Shown here: piece by piece, positions 33,099 to 44,713 of the stretch | Layout of the letters: each line of letters begins with the position of its first letter | How positions within the stretch are numbered: the first letter of the stretch is position 1 | NCBI RefSeq assembly: GCF_029867415.1 | Contig: NC_081181.1 | Location: 121,349,183 to 121,413,182 of the forward strand | DNA length: 64,000 bases | Source of the DNA: Vicia villosa | Lineage: Eukaryota; Streptophyta; Magnoliopsida; Fabales; Fabaceae | Direction of reading: 5' to 3' | The notes under the pieces: model-generated | Told to the model about the DNA's origin: nothing | Databases searched by the model: none | The model's input: only the letters and a program-made list of their open reading frames with translations | Program-made: the position numbers and the translations under genes

Positions 33099-34533
33099 TG
33101 ATCGGAAAATAGCAAGTGTACTATTTTTACCGATGTAGTAATAATAGGATTTATCCCAAATATCGATCTCGTGGACTGCGTAGGAAATATAAGTTATTTT
33201 AATGATTCAATTGAACAAAAGATCATGGGGGTTTTGTTGTTTGACTAGAAATAATGATAAATGACAACAAATCAATAACAGACGTAAATGTGACTTTAAA
33301 TCAATATGAGAGAATATGCTAGGGTGAGTGTATGAATTGCCTTGCAATGACCCTTAATCCTTAGTTATAAAATATCAATGTACATGAACTATTACCGAAT
33401 CTCAAGAGTTATCTTCCCTAATTCCTCAGAGGAAAACCTTTTGATACTTTCTTGTATCCTAATTCCTTAGCAATTCAAGAAGTAATCAAGCGCAATATAA
33501 TTTATCAAGATTATTATGGTTACTACGAAGCATCCTCATTCCTAAGCAATAGCAATCGTAATATAATTTTGCAAACAGCGATAAGGTGGTTTGTCCGACC
33601 TAAACCTTAACCGTAAATCAAAAATCTATTTGTCAGATAGATAGAGCAATAAGCACTTTGCACAATCAAATAATTTCACACACATAAATATTCTCTAACA
33701 TAAAGGAAATTAGGTTCAATGACAATAGCAATTCAGGGACACCCCCCTAGAATTGGGGGGTTTAGCCGCTCATAATATTCAAAGAAAATACAATAGGAAG
33801 ATTAGACATTACAAGAAAATAGGATTGCTTTGATCTTCAATCGCAATTGCTCTTGAAGATCTCTGTTCTCCAAAACCCTTGAGAGCTCTCCTCTTTCTTC
33901 TGCAATTCTTTCGTACGTCAAAAGTCCCTTTCTCTTTGCCCTAAGGTTGTTCTTATAACTCGCTTCCATTCAGGTTGAAACTGAAGTACCAAAAATACCC
34001 TTACTGGTCCCCTTCAGGTGAGAAAAATAATGAAAATAAAATCAGCACGCTTCAACAACACGGGCCGTGTTGCTGCACACGGGTGCCCGTGTTGTTTCTC
34101 TGCTCCTGGACCAAAAACACACGTTCCCTGCATCTTTTCACACGGACCGTGTGCCTGCACACGGGTGCCCGTGTGAAACCTCTGTCTTTGCATCAAACTT
34201 GCTTTTCTAGCCACTTTTTGACACGGACCGTGTGCATGCACACGGGTGCCCTTGTGGCCCTCAGCTTTGGCTTTTTCGGCTTCTTTTTCCATTCGTGCGC
34301 GCCATAAGTCTCTATCTCTCCCGTGCATCAACCTGGCCAAAAACAAACTAACAACCAGCGCATAAAACGACACTTTTATAATACTCAAAACACATTAAAA
34401 TGCAACAAAGCCATACGACCGAAAAACAAGAAACTTACTTTAAAAACATATGCCAATGCCACTTAGTATTACCAAGACTACGAATTTCGGTCGGAAAAAG
34501 GTGCGGAAACTTACTAGAAATGGTGACCGATCA
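33099..34533 (-). repeat. 5' LTR of the Athila-like element
   Basis: 1435 bases with terminal inverted repeats TGATCGG and CCGATCA. It contains three palindrome-pair modules (34057-34256) and a CCCCCC/GGGGGG stem (33742-33760). Minus-strand TTATAAGA near 33951-33958 could be the TATA box. Confidence 0.9.
34057..34256. promoter_or_regulatory. Three paired-palindrome modules in the Athila-like LTR
   Basis: Each module is one CACACGGACCGTGTG-type palindrome followed by CACACGGGTGCCCGTGTG. Centres are at 34064 and 34084.5, 34146 and 34166.5, 34227 and 34247.5: 20.5 bases within pairs and about 82 between modules. Arms carry a few substitutions in modules 1 and 3. Confidence 0.85.
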
Positions 34534-34854
34534 TATTGTCATTACATCACTAATGTCAAGTTAAGGGTTTGTTTGGATGTTATCTTACTCTTCCATTGGA
34601 AGCAAAACCAAAATTTGGAATACAGAGGGAGGAGGAAAACGTGAAAGGGGGAGAAAAGATGGAGTAAGAACTCAAGCTCCATCACCAACATGCATGTGCA
34701 AGGCCTTGGCAAATTAGGATGAAGAACCATGATCCAGTGTGAACAACAAGGTTGTAATCATCTCTGCTCTTCCATCATCAAGTCAGAATCTTCATCTCCA
34801 TCATCATCAAGTTCAGATTATTGAGGTGAGTCCTTAGTTAGAGGCTTTGGGTAG
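34534..34854 (+). repeat. 5' LTR of element B, first piece
   Basis: Matches 55749-56069 of the 3' LTR. Its left edge is the Athila-like insertion and its right edge the Tat-lineage insertion, with target duplication GGTAG at 34850-34854 and 50458-50462. Confidence 0.9.
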
Positions 34855-35810
34855 TGTTAGCTGAAGATTTCGTTTGAGAAGAATGTTCTTCGAAGATTTG
34901 GAATTTAAAGGATGATGGTTACTGATGATCATCTTTGAAGATAAAAATGGCTACTGATGGCCATGCTTCGAGAATGATGTTTAAGTTGGAACAAAGATAG
35001 TGAGCGCCGAAGCTAAATTCGAAAAGAATAGTCTTTGGGACTTAAACGTTTTTTGCGAAATATGCGAAGTACTGAAGCTTAGCGTGTTTTCGTGGCATTC
35101 TTGATTCTGATTATGTTGCCACGCGTCGAAGGGAGATTCAGGCGGGATGATTTGAATTTCGAAATAGTTTATGTAACCGCACGAAGACAAATGGCATCCC
35201 TGGATTTTCTGTGGGCAACGTGGCATTAGATTAGTGTAGGACCGTTAGGGTCGAAACTAGTATAAATAAGGGTCTTAATGTTAGGATTCCGTGTGTTCAT
35301 TTTGTACAAATCACTCACATATTACTCAAGTATCAAGTGTTAAGAGAAAGAGTTCGCTGAGAAATGTACGTATGACACCAACACCAATTTAAATACATGT
35401 GTATTTTTCTCTTTATTCAAGTATCTTTCGATATTACTGCCTTTCATTTACTTTATGTCATTTATATTCCTGCACTTGTTACTTTCATGTCATTTAATTT
35501 TCGAAGCATTTAACTTCTCTGCACTTTAAGATTCTTGCACTTTTACAGTTTTGTCTTATGTTTTATTTTTAACTTACCCTTCGCTGATGTTATATTTACG
35601 TGTATAACAAGGTGATTGCTAATCTTTATTTCTTTGATTAAGTATTTCTTATTTCGAGACACACCAATCATAGACATAATTCGAACTATCATGAATAACA
35701 ACCTTTTTGACTATGTCCTAGGATCAATCTAGTCGATCCTGCGAGTAACCAAATCATATTTATTATAGTTTGGAAGACTAGCGGTTGTTTAGCGGAAATC
35801 ACCGTAAACA
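34855..35810 (+). repeat. 5' LTR of the Tat-lineage element
   Basis: TGTTAG...GTAAACA, 956 bases, with a TATAAATA box at 35261-35268. Confidence 0.9.
35261..35268 (+). promoter_or_regulatory. TATA box in the Tat-lineage LTR
   Basis: TATAAATA about 406 bases into the 5' LTR; the same box is at 49908-49915 in the 3' LTR. Confidence 0.65.
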
Positions 35811-35813
35811 AAT

Positions 35814-35831
35814 TGGCACGCCCAGTGGGAC
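35814..35831 (+). other. Primer-binding site of the Tat-lineage element
   Basis: TGGCACGCCCAGTGGGAC starts three bases after the 5' LTR. I do not assign the tRNA species. Confidence 0.75.
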
Positions 35832-35894
35832 AGTGTCAAATAGATTGTTATTAATCGATTGTTTTGTTTTGTCTAGAAAATATCAAGACCTTGT

Positions 35895-37585
35895 ATGAAC
35901 CTTAGGAACGGTAAATTAACAAACAGTGCACAACCGATTCCCAAACGAAGGTACAACAAGAAAATGGTCGTTACGGCCAGTGCAGGGGGAGATCAAAATC
36001 CCCCACAAGGGTCAGGAACTGGAGCGGCAAATTCTACGCATGTTTCGACTTCTACTCAAGGAGCGCAGGATATACCGGGTCCGACTGGATCGAGACCTAC
36101 GGATAGTTCCCAGGCTATACCTGAAAATAATGCAGCGACGACAGGGACTATCCCAGTTTCAGTATTGACTACTGCGCCTCCGTCCTCAAATGCGAGCAGA
36201 ATGCAACTTGCCTCGACAAATGTTGCAAATCAGTTATTTACCCCAGGATCATCCGCGTTTGAATGGAGAACAAACAGTCAATATGGAATGCCAAATCCAT
36301 ACATGACAGGTACACGAGCAGCAGGACCCACATATACTACAAACCCGGCAGCGTTTTCGCCAAATGCTGGATCAGTGGGTCGAAGCGCACAAAACACTGG
36401 CTTCTCTGCCCAAATACCCAATTTTACCACAAGCAATCAAGCAACATTCTGACAAGAGATGGACGCAAGTAACCACGATATGTTAGGAACCCTGGCCAGA
36501 GAATTATCGTCAATCTTGAATCCATTAGCAATTAATATTTCTAATGCTAATCGGGAGAATGTGGAAACTTTTCAAAAAATATCTTCTCAAATGAATCGAA
36601 TGGCAGAATTCATGGGAGTTCAACAACCCAAGCGGAGAAATAACCAATCCTCTTATCGAGAAGGCGATCCCATTCTAGAACGTATCCAAAATGCGGTTCC
36701 TCCGCCTGGTACAACCACTGCTGGCGTGATTCCTCCACAAAGAACAACAACGGTCGAAAGGAATCGGGTAACAGATTAGAGGCTTCGAATCAAAGAACTG
36801 TTCTCGTTCAGCAAGAGTATGAGGAAGAAAGACCCAGATTAAGGGTAGTAGGTAGGAACGAACACCCAGACGAAGTAGTTCATAGAGTCAGGAGAGAAAA
36901 CCTGGCTACAGAGAATAACCTTACTGCCATGATAGAGAGAGTTATGGCCAATAATGGCCTCAGTACTGGACTTCGACGTCCAAATTATACATCCCCCATA
37001 GCGGATTATATTATGCAAACAGAATTGCCAAGGGGTACCAAAGTACCCAAATTCACAAAGTTTTCAGGGGACACTAGTGAATCAACGGTGGAACATATTT
37101 CCGGGTATCTGACAGAATCTGGAGATTTAGCAGGAAATGAGGATTTAAGGATTAAATACTTCCCTAGTTCGCTGACAAAAAATGCTTTTGTTTGGTTCAC
37201 TACCTTACCCCCAAATTCCATAGATGCATGGGCCCACTTGGAGAGATTATTCCATGAACAATTTTACATGGGTCAAACCAAGATAAGTCTGAAAGAGTTG
37301 GCTAGCATCAAGAGGAAATTCACGGAGTCTATTGACGATTACTTAAACAGGTTCCGTTTGCTGAAATCAAGATGCTTCACGACTGTCCCAGAGCATGAAT
37401 TAGTTGAAATGGCTGCAGGTGGCCTAGATTATTCGATTCGAAAGAAACTGGATACTCAGTACCTGAGAGATATGGCCCAATTGGCAGATAGGGTTCGACA
37501 AGTCGAACGATTAAAAGCAGAAAAGGCTAGAGCAAGTAAAAGTTATAAGAAAGAGAGTAGCATACGTCGAAGCAGACGAAGTTGA
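35895..37585 (+). pseudogene. gag: Gag N-terminal and capsid region, broken
   Basis: Gag forms the particle. The frame starts MNLRNGKLTNSAQ at 35895 and runs to an in-frame TGA (36450-36452). It resumes directly in the same frame (DASNHDMLGTLA), then shifts near 36760 shortly before a TAG (36777-36779). The capsid core follows in another frame (36929-37585): KVPKFTKFSGDTSEST, NAFVWFTTLPPNSIDAWAHL and EQFYMGQTKISLKEL, a pattern shared by plant Ty3/gypsy gag proteins. A further frameshift near 37550 connects it to the next frame. Three lesions make it a pseudogene. The N-terminal ~180 residues are low-complexity Ser/Thr/Ala/Pro. Confidence 0.8.
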
Positions 37586-37613
37586 TGGAGAGCCTTTCGA
37601 AGACTCATACGAC

Positions 37614-40028
37614 ATGGAAGAGGTCGAAATAGATCTTGCTGAGTTAAAGGAAGCGCCACCCTATGCTTGCAAATTACTCACCCCTTCTAATGGAAGAAAT
37701 CCAGTAGATAATGATAAAAGTGATAGATTCCCTAAGAAAACTTATACATTTGATGTTACTAAGTGTGACGAAATATTCGATTTACTAGTGAAAGATGGCC
37801 AAATGATAGTGCCTCCTAATTCTAAAATTCCTCCGTTAGAACAACGGAAGAGGAGAGGTTTTTGTAAATATCATGGTTTTCTAGGCCATAAAACCTCACA
37901 ATGTTTTCTTTTCAGGGATCTAATCCAGAATGCTATCAAGGATGGACGTCTGAAATTCACTGACAAAAGCAAGAACCCTATGAAGGTTGACGCAGATCCT
38001 TTGAACGTGGCTGACACTAACTTGTGTGAACCACTTGATGTCAACATGGTGGAAGTATATGAAATTCATGCTGCTGAATCAGAAATAATTTCAGATGGAA
38101 AGCAGGCTACTGAAAGCCTAAAGACCAATCCGATCCTCAATGCTGATGTTGAAGGATCCTTCGATGCTAAAACGACTGAAGTTTTGAAAGAAGAAACCAG
38201 TGAGGCCACTGAAGACCTCAGGGTGAAACTTCAACAAATTCAGATTTCTGAAACCCCTCCAGCAGTTGTTAACATGGTCAATGTTAGGCGTCCTTTATCT
38301 GAAATCGAAGAACTAGAAAAATGGTTGATAAGGGAGAAAGGAAACATTGAGATCCCGCCAAGAGGAAACAGTATGAAAGATTATCTCTGGGATTGCCATG
38401 TAAAGAATGGTGGAAAAAGGGTGATGTGCCCAAGATGTTCAGTTATGACAAATCGGAGGGTTCAAGCCAATTTCGAGAGGGCCTTGCGAGAGAGATTAGA
38501 GCAACCTTGGAGAGGAGGAAACTTGCTGTTGAAAGTGTACCCAAGGTCTGAAGAAAGCTTGGTTGGTTTCTTGGTCAGGTGTCACAACGACAAATCTGAA
38601 GTTGCACTGTGCCCTAGATGTGGTGCAGTCTATGACGAATTGCTAGCAGGATCATTCGAAATGGTGTATCTTTATATGGGTCGGGAGACTGAGGGACTTC
38701 GTCCTAACTTGTTTGGGTTCGACAACCGGACCCCATCGAGAAGGCCTGACAGCCCACACCCTAGAGCTCGAAGGGTCACATTCAATGTTCCTGCAGACAT
38801 ACCCAGGGATAGATGGATGCAAGTTGGTGCCAGAACCAACAAATGGCGAAGTTGGGACCAAGGAGGAAGAACTGCAATGGCATATAGGAAGCAATTCCAG
38901 ACTTCCAATCGAGAGATGTACAGGTTGGAAAACTACAAAGGTAAAAATCCTATGTCTAGATCCCAATGGAGAAGGCATCAGAGGATGAAGAAAGCCCAAA
39001 GGGAATTCAAACCAAGGGAGGCTGGAGAGTCAAGTAGCAATAAAATCCCAGTGCTGGGGGCAGGAACAAACAAACCTCCAGTGGAACGCAAGTTGTTCGA
39101 TTCTGAAAATGAGAAAGAAGAGGAAAAGATGCATTTCAGCCTTTGGAAAGAAGATGATAGAATGACAAATGATTTTGACTCTGATGGAGTATCATCTATA
39201 AACCTCAACTGCAATGTTGTATCTGTACTCCCTCATGAGTTTAATCAAGAAACTGAAGTTGAAGATTGTGAAGAGGCTGACATCGAAGAGATGGCGAAAC
39301 ACATACCTGTGTGTTACTATATGCTGAACAATGGTGCAGTTGAAGAGCAGAATGCTTTCTTCGAAAGGCCTGATGAAGGTATGCGAAACCATTTGAAACC
39401 ACTCTACATAAGGGCTAAGATTGAAAATGTTGGCATTAATAAAGTCCTGGTAGATGGAGGGGCAGCGGTGAACCTAATGCCCCAATACATGCTGAAAAGA
39501 ATTGGTATGTTTGATACTGATATAAGGCCACATAACATGGTTTTGTCTAACTACGAAGGCAAAATAGGGCAAACCTTGGGAGTTGTCCAAGTAAATCTAA
39601 CGGTGGGTTCAGTCACAAGGCCAACTATGTTTATGGTCATACCAGCGAAAGCAAATTATAACCTCTTGCTCGGAAGGGAATGGATCCATGGAGTTGCTGC
39701 TGTGCCTTCGACAATGCATCAAAGGTTAACCATTTGGAGAGAAGATGGCATAGTAGAGAATATTGAGGGGGATCAGAGTTACTACATGGCTGAAGTTAAC
39801 CAAGTTAATAAGACTAACTTCGATAGGAACTTGGCAAACATAGGACCTTGCCATGCTGCGGAAGATATATACACCCCAAACAAGAATGCGTTGTATTACT
39901 TGTCTTTGCACCCAAATGGTTTCCAATGGAATAGGGAAATAATGGATGGCTCAGAAGATACCGCACGAATGGAGCATTATCCAACAATACGGCCAACAGG
40001 CTGGCATGACGACGTTGATGATGTCTGA
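37614..40028 (+). pseudogene. gag-pro: Gag C-terminus, zinc motifs and protease
   Basis: A long frame (804 aa) continuing gag after a frameshift near 37550. A zinc-type motif CKYHGFLGHKTSQC (C-x2-H-x4-H-x4-C) lies near residue 83, in the same arrangement as the Ogre-like gag. Next is an acidic spacer, then two similar small segments each with a CPRC motif (bases ~38425 and ~38611), a basic region, and an aspartic protease with VLVDGGAAVNLMP (D codon near 39453). The DGG form rather than DSG/DTG is seen in some Tat-lineage proteases. The frame ends at a stop at 40026-40028, while RT begins in another frame overlapping at 39946; this may be a mutation or a programmed shift. The CPRC doublet is not something I recognise from this family. 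Confidence 0.75.
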
Positions 40029-43000
40029 GTCATCATTTTTCGAAAAGATTTCGGCTTATATAGCCGAGAATAAAAGACGGACGGCTCTTGAAGCCGAATT
40101 ATCAAAGATGTTGGTTAATGCAGGTCTAAGAAAGGAGGAAACGCCAGATTCGGGGATACATATGATCCCTCAACTACCTGAAGATCCAGTTCGAGTCGAA
40201 GAGATCTCAGGAGAAGAGATAAGTCAAAGATTGGATGCAATCTACGACGAAGAGCCTTTGGGTTTCGAGAAAGACCCAATGGGGGCAAGTATCAAAATGT
40301 TAGCCCAAGATCCACTCGAAGAAGTAAATCTCGGAGATGGAGATCAGAAGAGGGTAACATACATCAGTGCGAAACTGGCGCCAACGCTGAAGTCAAAAGT
40401 CATCACGTTGCTGAAGGAAAATAAAGATTTCTTCGCATGGGATTATGACGAGATGCCAGGTTTGGGGCGAGATTTTGTCGAATTAAAGCTACCCATAAAG
40501 GAAGGGAGAAAGCCCATAAAGCAAACTCCTAGAAGGTTCGCACCAGAAATTCATTCAAAGATCAAAGCAGAGGTCGAAAGACTTCTACGATGCAAGTTCA
40601 TCAGAACCACGAGGTATGTCGAATGGATTGCTAATATTGTACCAGTTATTAAAAAGAATGGTTCATTAAGAGTATGCATAGATTTTCGTGATCTGAATGC
40701 AGCAACTCCTAAGGATGAATATCCCATGCCTGTGGCAGAAATGTTAGTAGATTCAGCCGCAGGCTTCGAATACCTAAGTATGTTGGATGGATACTCTGGG
40801 TATAATCAGATCTTCATTGCAGAAGAAGATGTGTCTAAAACAGTTTTTCGTTGCCCAGGGGCAATAGGCACCTATGAGTGGGTTGTAATGCCTTTCGGTT
40901 TAAAGAATGCTGGGGCAACCTATTAGAGAGCAATGAACTCTATATTTCATGATTTTATAGAAACATTCATGCAAGTATACATAGATGACATCGTTGTGAA
41001 ATCTGTCTCAGATTACGATCATCTCGATCATCTAAGCCAATCATTCGAAAGAATGAGAAAACATGGCTTAAAGATGAATCCCCTTAAATGTGCTTTCTTT
41101 GTGCAGGCTGGAGATTTCCTGGGCTTCGTAGTCCATAAGAAGGGAATAGAAATTAACCAGAATAAAACGAAGGCTATCATGGAAACTAAGCCTCCATCCA
41201 CGAAGAAAGAATTGCAGTCCTTGCTGGGGAAGATAAACTTCTTAAGAAGGTTTATCTCTAATTTGAGTCGACGCACGCAAGCTTTCTCCCCTCTACTTCG
41301 ACTCAAGCAAGAAAAGTTCGAATGGCGTGTTGAACATCAAGAAGCTTTTGATAAAATCAAGCAATACTTGATCCATCCACCAATTTTGTCTCCCCCAAAT
41401 GGGAAGAAGCACATGCACCTGTATATTTCAGCTTCAGATAATACAATAGGCAGTATGTTAGCACAAGAAGATGAAAATGGCATCGAAAGAGCCATTTATT
41501 ATTTAACTAGGGTACTCAATGATGCAGAGACTAGGTATAGTGCAATAGAAAAACTCTGCCTTTGTTTAAATTTCTCTTGTATCAAACTTAAGTATTATAT
41601 AAAGCCAATTGATGTTTATGTTTCGTCTCATTGTGATGTTATCAAACACATGCTATCAAAGCCAATATTGCATAGTCGAATTGGCAAATGGGCTTTAGCC
41701 CTTACTGAATACTCACTGATATTTCAACCTCTTAAGGCAATGAAAGGTCAGATTGTATCAGATTTCATTGTTGACCATGCAGTGGATGAGAACCCTCAAC
41801 AATATGTAGACTTGAAGCCTTGGAAGCTATACATCGATGGTTCGACTCATAGAGAGGGAACTGGTGTTGGAATATTCATAATTTCTCCTGATGGAATTCC
41901 AACAAAGCTCAAGTACAAGATTGAAGGTCCCTTATGCTCCAACAACTAAGCTAAATATGAAGCACTGATTGCTGGACTTGAAGCTTTGTTAGAATTGGGG
42001 GAAACCAGAGTCGAAATTAAAGGAGACTCCGAACTAGTGATTAAGCAACTAACAAAGGAGTACAAATGCATCAAAGAAAACTTGATCATGTACTTTGTCA
42101 TAGCAAATAGGCTGCTTAAAAAATTTGAATATGTGGAGTTAAATCACGTTTCGAGGACCAAGAATCAAGAAGCAAACGATCTGGCACAGTTAGCCTCAGG
42201 ATACAAGGTATCGAAAGAGAAATTAGAGGAACTGATCGAAGTAAGAGGAAAAGCAATGGCTACCAAGCTTTCCCCAAGTGACCTGGAGAATTCACAATTA
42301 GGGTTTGCCAGCAAAGAAGAGTTTGAGGTATTAAACATAGACTCTTTAGCGGACACAGATTGGAGGAGCCCAATTGTGAACTATCTAAAAGATCCTTCGA
42401 CAGACACAGATAGAAAGGTGAAGTATAGAGCTTTATCATATTTTTTGATGGGGAACGAATTGTTCAAGAAAACTCCTGAAGGAGTCTTGTTGAAATGTCT
42501 GGGAGAAGCAGAAGCATATTTGGCTCTCTCAAATGTGCACAGTGGAGCATGTGGGGCACATCAAGCAGGGCACAAAATGAAATGGCTTCTGTTTCGATAT
42601 GGAATGTATTGGCCTTCTATGTTAAAAGACTGCATAGAATTTGCAAAAGGGTGTCAAGAATGCCAAGAGCATGCAGGTATTCAACATGCTCCAGCGAATG
42701 AATTAAGTTCAATAATAAAACCATGGCCTTTTAGAGGCTGGGCATTGGATCTGATTGGAGAAATTCACCCTAAATCCTCTAAGGGTCAAAGATACATATT
42801 AGTAGGAATAGACTACTTCACAAAATGGGTCGAAGCGATACCACTGACGAACGTAGACCAAGAGGCTGTGATTGAGTTTATTCAGAAACACATCATATAC
42901 AGATTTGGAATCCTAGAAAGTATAACCACAGATCAAGGATCAGTGTTCACTGGGCGAAAAATGCAAGACTTCGCCAAAGAAATGGGTTTCAAGTTGTTTA

Positions 43001-43629
43001 CTTCTACACCTTACTATGCTCAGGCAAATGGACAAGTCAAAGCAGCGAACAAGATAATAATTGGTCTCATAAATAAACATGTGGGAAAAAAGCCTAAGAG
43101 TTGGCACAAAACCTTGGACCAAGCGCTTTGGGCTTGTCGAACATCTCCAAAAGAAGCTACAAACACTACGCCTTTCCAATTGACATTTGGACATGACGCA
43201 GTACTCCCAGTTGAGATATATTTGCAGTTAGTTCGGATACAAAGACAGGCAGAAATCCCTCCTAACATGTATTGGGAGTTGATGATGAATGAACTAGTAG
43301 ACTTGGACGAAGACAGACTTCGAGCATTGAAGATGATAAAAAGACAAAAAGAAAGAGTGTCCAGAGCATACAACAAAAAGGTGAAAAGTAAAACTTTTAT
43401 CAATAATGACTTAGTTTGGAAAGTTATTTTACCTATAGATTGAAAGAATCAAGCACTTGGTAAATGGTCTCCACACTGGGAGGGACCCTTTCGAATCTTG
43501 AAAGTATTCTCGAATAACGCTTACGAGATAGAAGAGTTAGCAGAAGATCGCAGGATCTTAAGAGTAAACGGGAAGTATCTGAAGAGATACAAACCAAGCA
43601 TGCATGAAGTAAAGATTGCAAAAACGTAG
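39946..43629 (+). pseudogene. pol: Pol: RT, RNase H, second RNase H, integrase, broken
   Basis: Reverse transcriptase spans ~40500-41100 with the catalytic YIDD at 40978-40989, but an in-frame TAG (40924-40926) cuts it 17 codons earlier. RNase H follows (~41370-41700). An archaeal-type RNase H lies at ~41815-42205 (YIDGS, YEALIAG, KGDSELV, EANDLAQLA) and is interrupted by TAA 41947-41949. Integrase has the HHCC region (~42536-42675), D in DLIGEI and D in TTDQGSVF. The catalytic Glu, expected 36 residues after the second D, is replaced by Lys (AAA, 43039-43041). A TGA (43441-43443) precedes the last ~60 codons, which end at TAG 43627-43629. Domain order RT-RH-aRH-IN is that of the Tat lineage. 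Not functional. Confidence 0.9.
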
Positions 43630-43846
43630 ATATTGAGGTGTACTACGTGAGCCAAAATGGTTGAACTAACACCAAAATGGCTTTGTGTTCAAACAAACAT
43701 GTATGGCAAATAAAGAAGAAGACAAAGAAACTTCAAAAATATCTTCCATTAATATTAAAAGAGTACATTCATTACAGGAAAGGTGGTTCCCTAAACATTG
43801 AAGGTCACAAAATCCAAAACATAAAAAACCTAAAACAAACTACCTC
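43630..43846 (+). other. Junction between sense pol and antisense genes
   Basis: About 220 bases with no ORF. It separates the 3' end of pol from the convergent 3' end of the antisense gene at 43847. Confidence 0.5.
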
Positions 43847-44578
43847 CTAATTGATCCTTTGGTCTAAACCCTCTAGGGGCAACATGGGCAAGCTTTCTGC
43901 CTCGAACATGTCCATGGATCCAGAGTTACGCATCCTCCTTACTATTCCCTTTTTGAGGAATATGTAAGATAAGAGCCTTCCATATGGAAGACAGGTTACA
44001 ACCCCTTGATGAGCAGCAGCCATGGAAACTGCTTCAACAAGCCCTTTGAAAATCATTAAAGGGAAGTTGATTTTCTTCCCACGAAGGGCACAGAGGATAA
44101 ATTCCAAGTCCTCCACCATGATGCTGTTTTGATCATGGTTTCATGGATGAAAGTTACCCACGAGTAGTTGATGCCAAACCCTGATGACTTTGGCGCTGAA
44201 GGGATCTTTATCCATAAGAGTCCTCAATAGAAGATGAGTAGTCATATTGAAGCTATTGTCATCAAAGGTCTCACCAGAGTTGTTACATCTCATCAGGTCA
44301 GAGATGGTGGAAGGAGTGATTCTAATGTGGGCACGTCGAACCTCGGAGACTATAGTAGTTCTGCCTTCCGGATCTATGCGTAGAGACACAAACATCCAGA
44401 AGTCTGCTAGCATGTTGGGATAAACAGGTCCCTCTAGGATTTCATAGTAGAAATCAAGTTCTTGGTTGGCAAAAAGGGCACTGATGCTTATGAAGTTCTC
44501 ATCAAACTCCTCTTCAGAGAGTTTGAACTCCTTTTTTATGCAAGCCCTAATGTTATTGTAAGTGAGAGGTAGTGCCAT
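43847..44578 (-). pseudogene. Antisense gene 2, plant transposon protein-like, one stop
   Basis: ATG 44578-44576 begins MALPLTYNNIRACIKKEFKL. A frame of about 145 codons ends at TGA (44143-44141), then continues in the same frame to 43847, so one nonsense change splits a protein of about 243 aa. EGPVYPNMLADFWMFVSL, ITPSTISDLMRC and VIRVWHQLLVGNFHP align in order with GPTYPELVKDFW, ITEKLIRKLYNL and YKVWAEIILGSLHHR of the copia ORF at 1473-3911. The part after the stop (FILCALRGKKINFPLMIF) aligns with its next segment. It is shorter than the copia protein and lacks the Pro/Ser-rich and C-terminal parts. A TATA-like box lies ~127 bases upstream. Function unknown. Confidence 0.75.
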
Positions 44579-44704
44579 GTGGAGAAGAAAAAGTTTGAAA
44601 GGGGTTTTTCTCAGACTCTGTGTTTTGAGAGAATGCAAGAAGAGAAACGAAGTCTTGGACAAGAGTTTTGAAGCAAGAGTGAAGAAAGAAGTATAATGCT
44701 AATC

Positions 44705-44713
44705 CTTTATATA
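44705..44713 (-). promoter_or_regulatory. TATA box of antisense gene 2
   Basis: Minus-strand TATATAAAG, about 127 bases upstream of ATG 44578, followed by a CT-rich leader. Position and leader composition mirror the arrangement before the copia ORF at 1473. Confidence 0.6.

Larger units (their letters stand above)
28562..34533 (-). mobile_element. Athila-like Ty3/gypsy element, gag-protease only
   Basis: A minus-strand element. The complete 5' LTR is at 33099-34533 and the primer site TGGCGCCGTTGCCGGGGA (tRNA-Asp type, characteristic of Athila) is next to it. One gag-protease ORF and a ~1.5-kb tail follow, then a remnant of the 3' LTR (28562-28785). RT, RNase H and integrase are absent and no trace of them is seen, so it is non-autonomous (TR-GAG-like). 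It inserted in the 5' LTR of element B: the right flank TATTG matches 55749-55753 in B's other LTR. Its left part was lost in a later rearrangement. Confidence 0.85.

Noticed and set aside
34014..34388. 124-aa minus-strand ORF with repeated HGPC/GTRV words, first looked like a repeat protein
   Set aside because: The repeats are translation of the palindrome modules in the Athila-like LTR.
41028..43403. Minus-strand ORFs of 60-127 aa opposite pol
   Set aside because: Shadows of RT/integrase coding sequence; unlike the antisense genes downstream they have no promoter, splice sites or domains.
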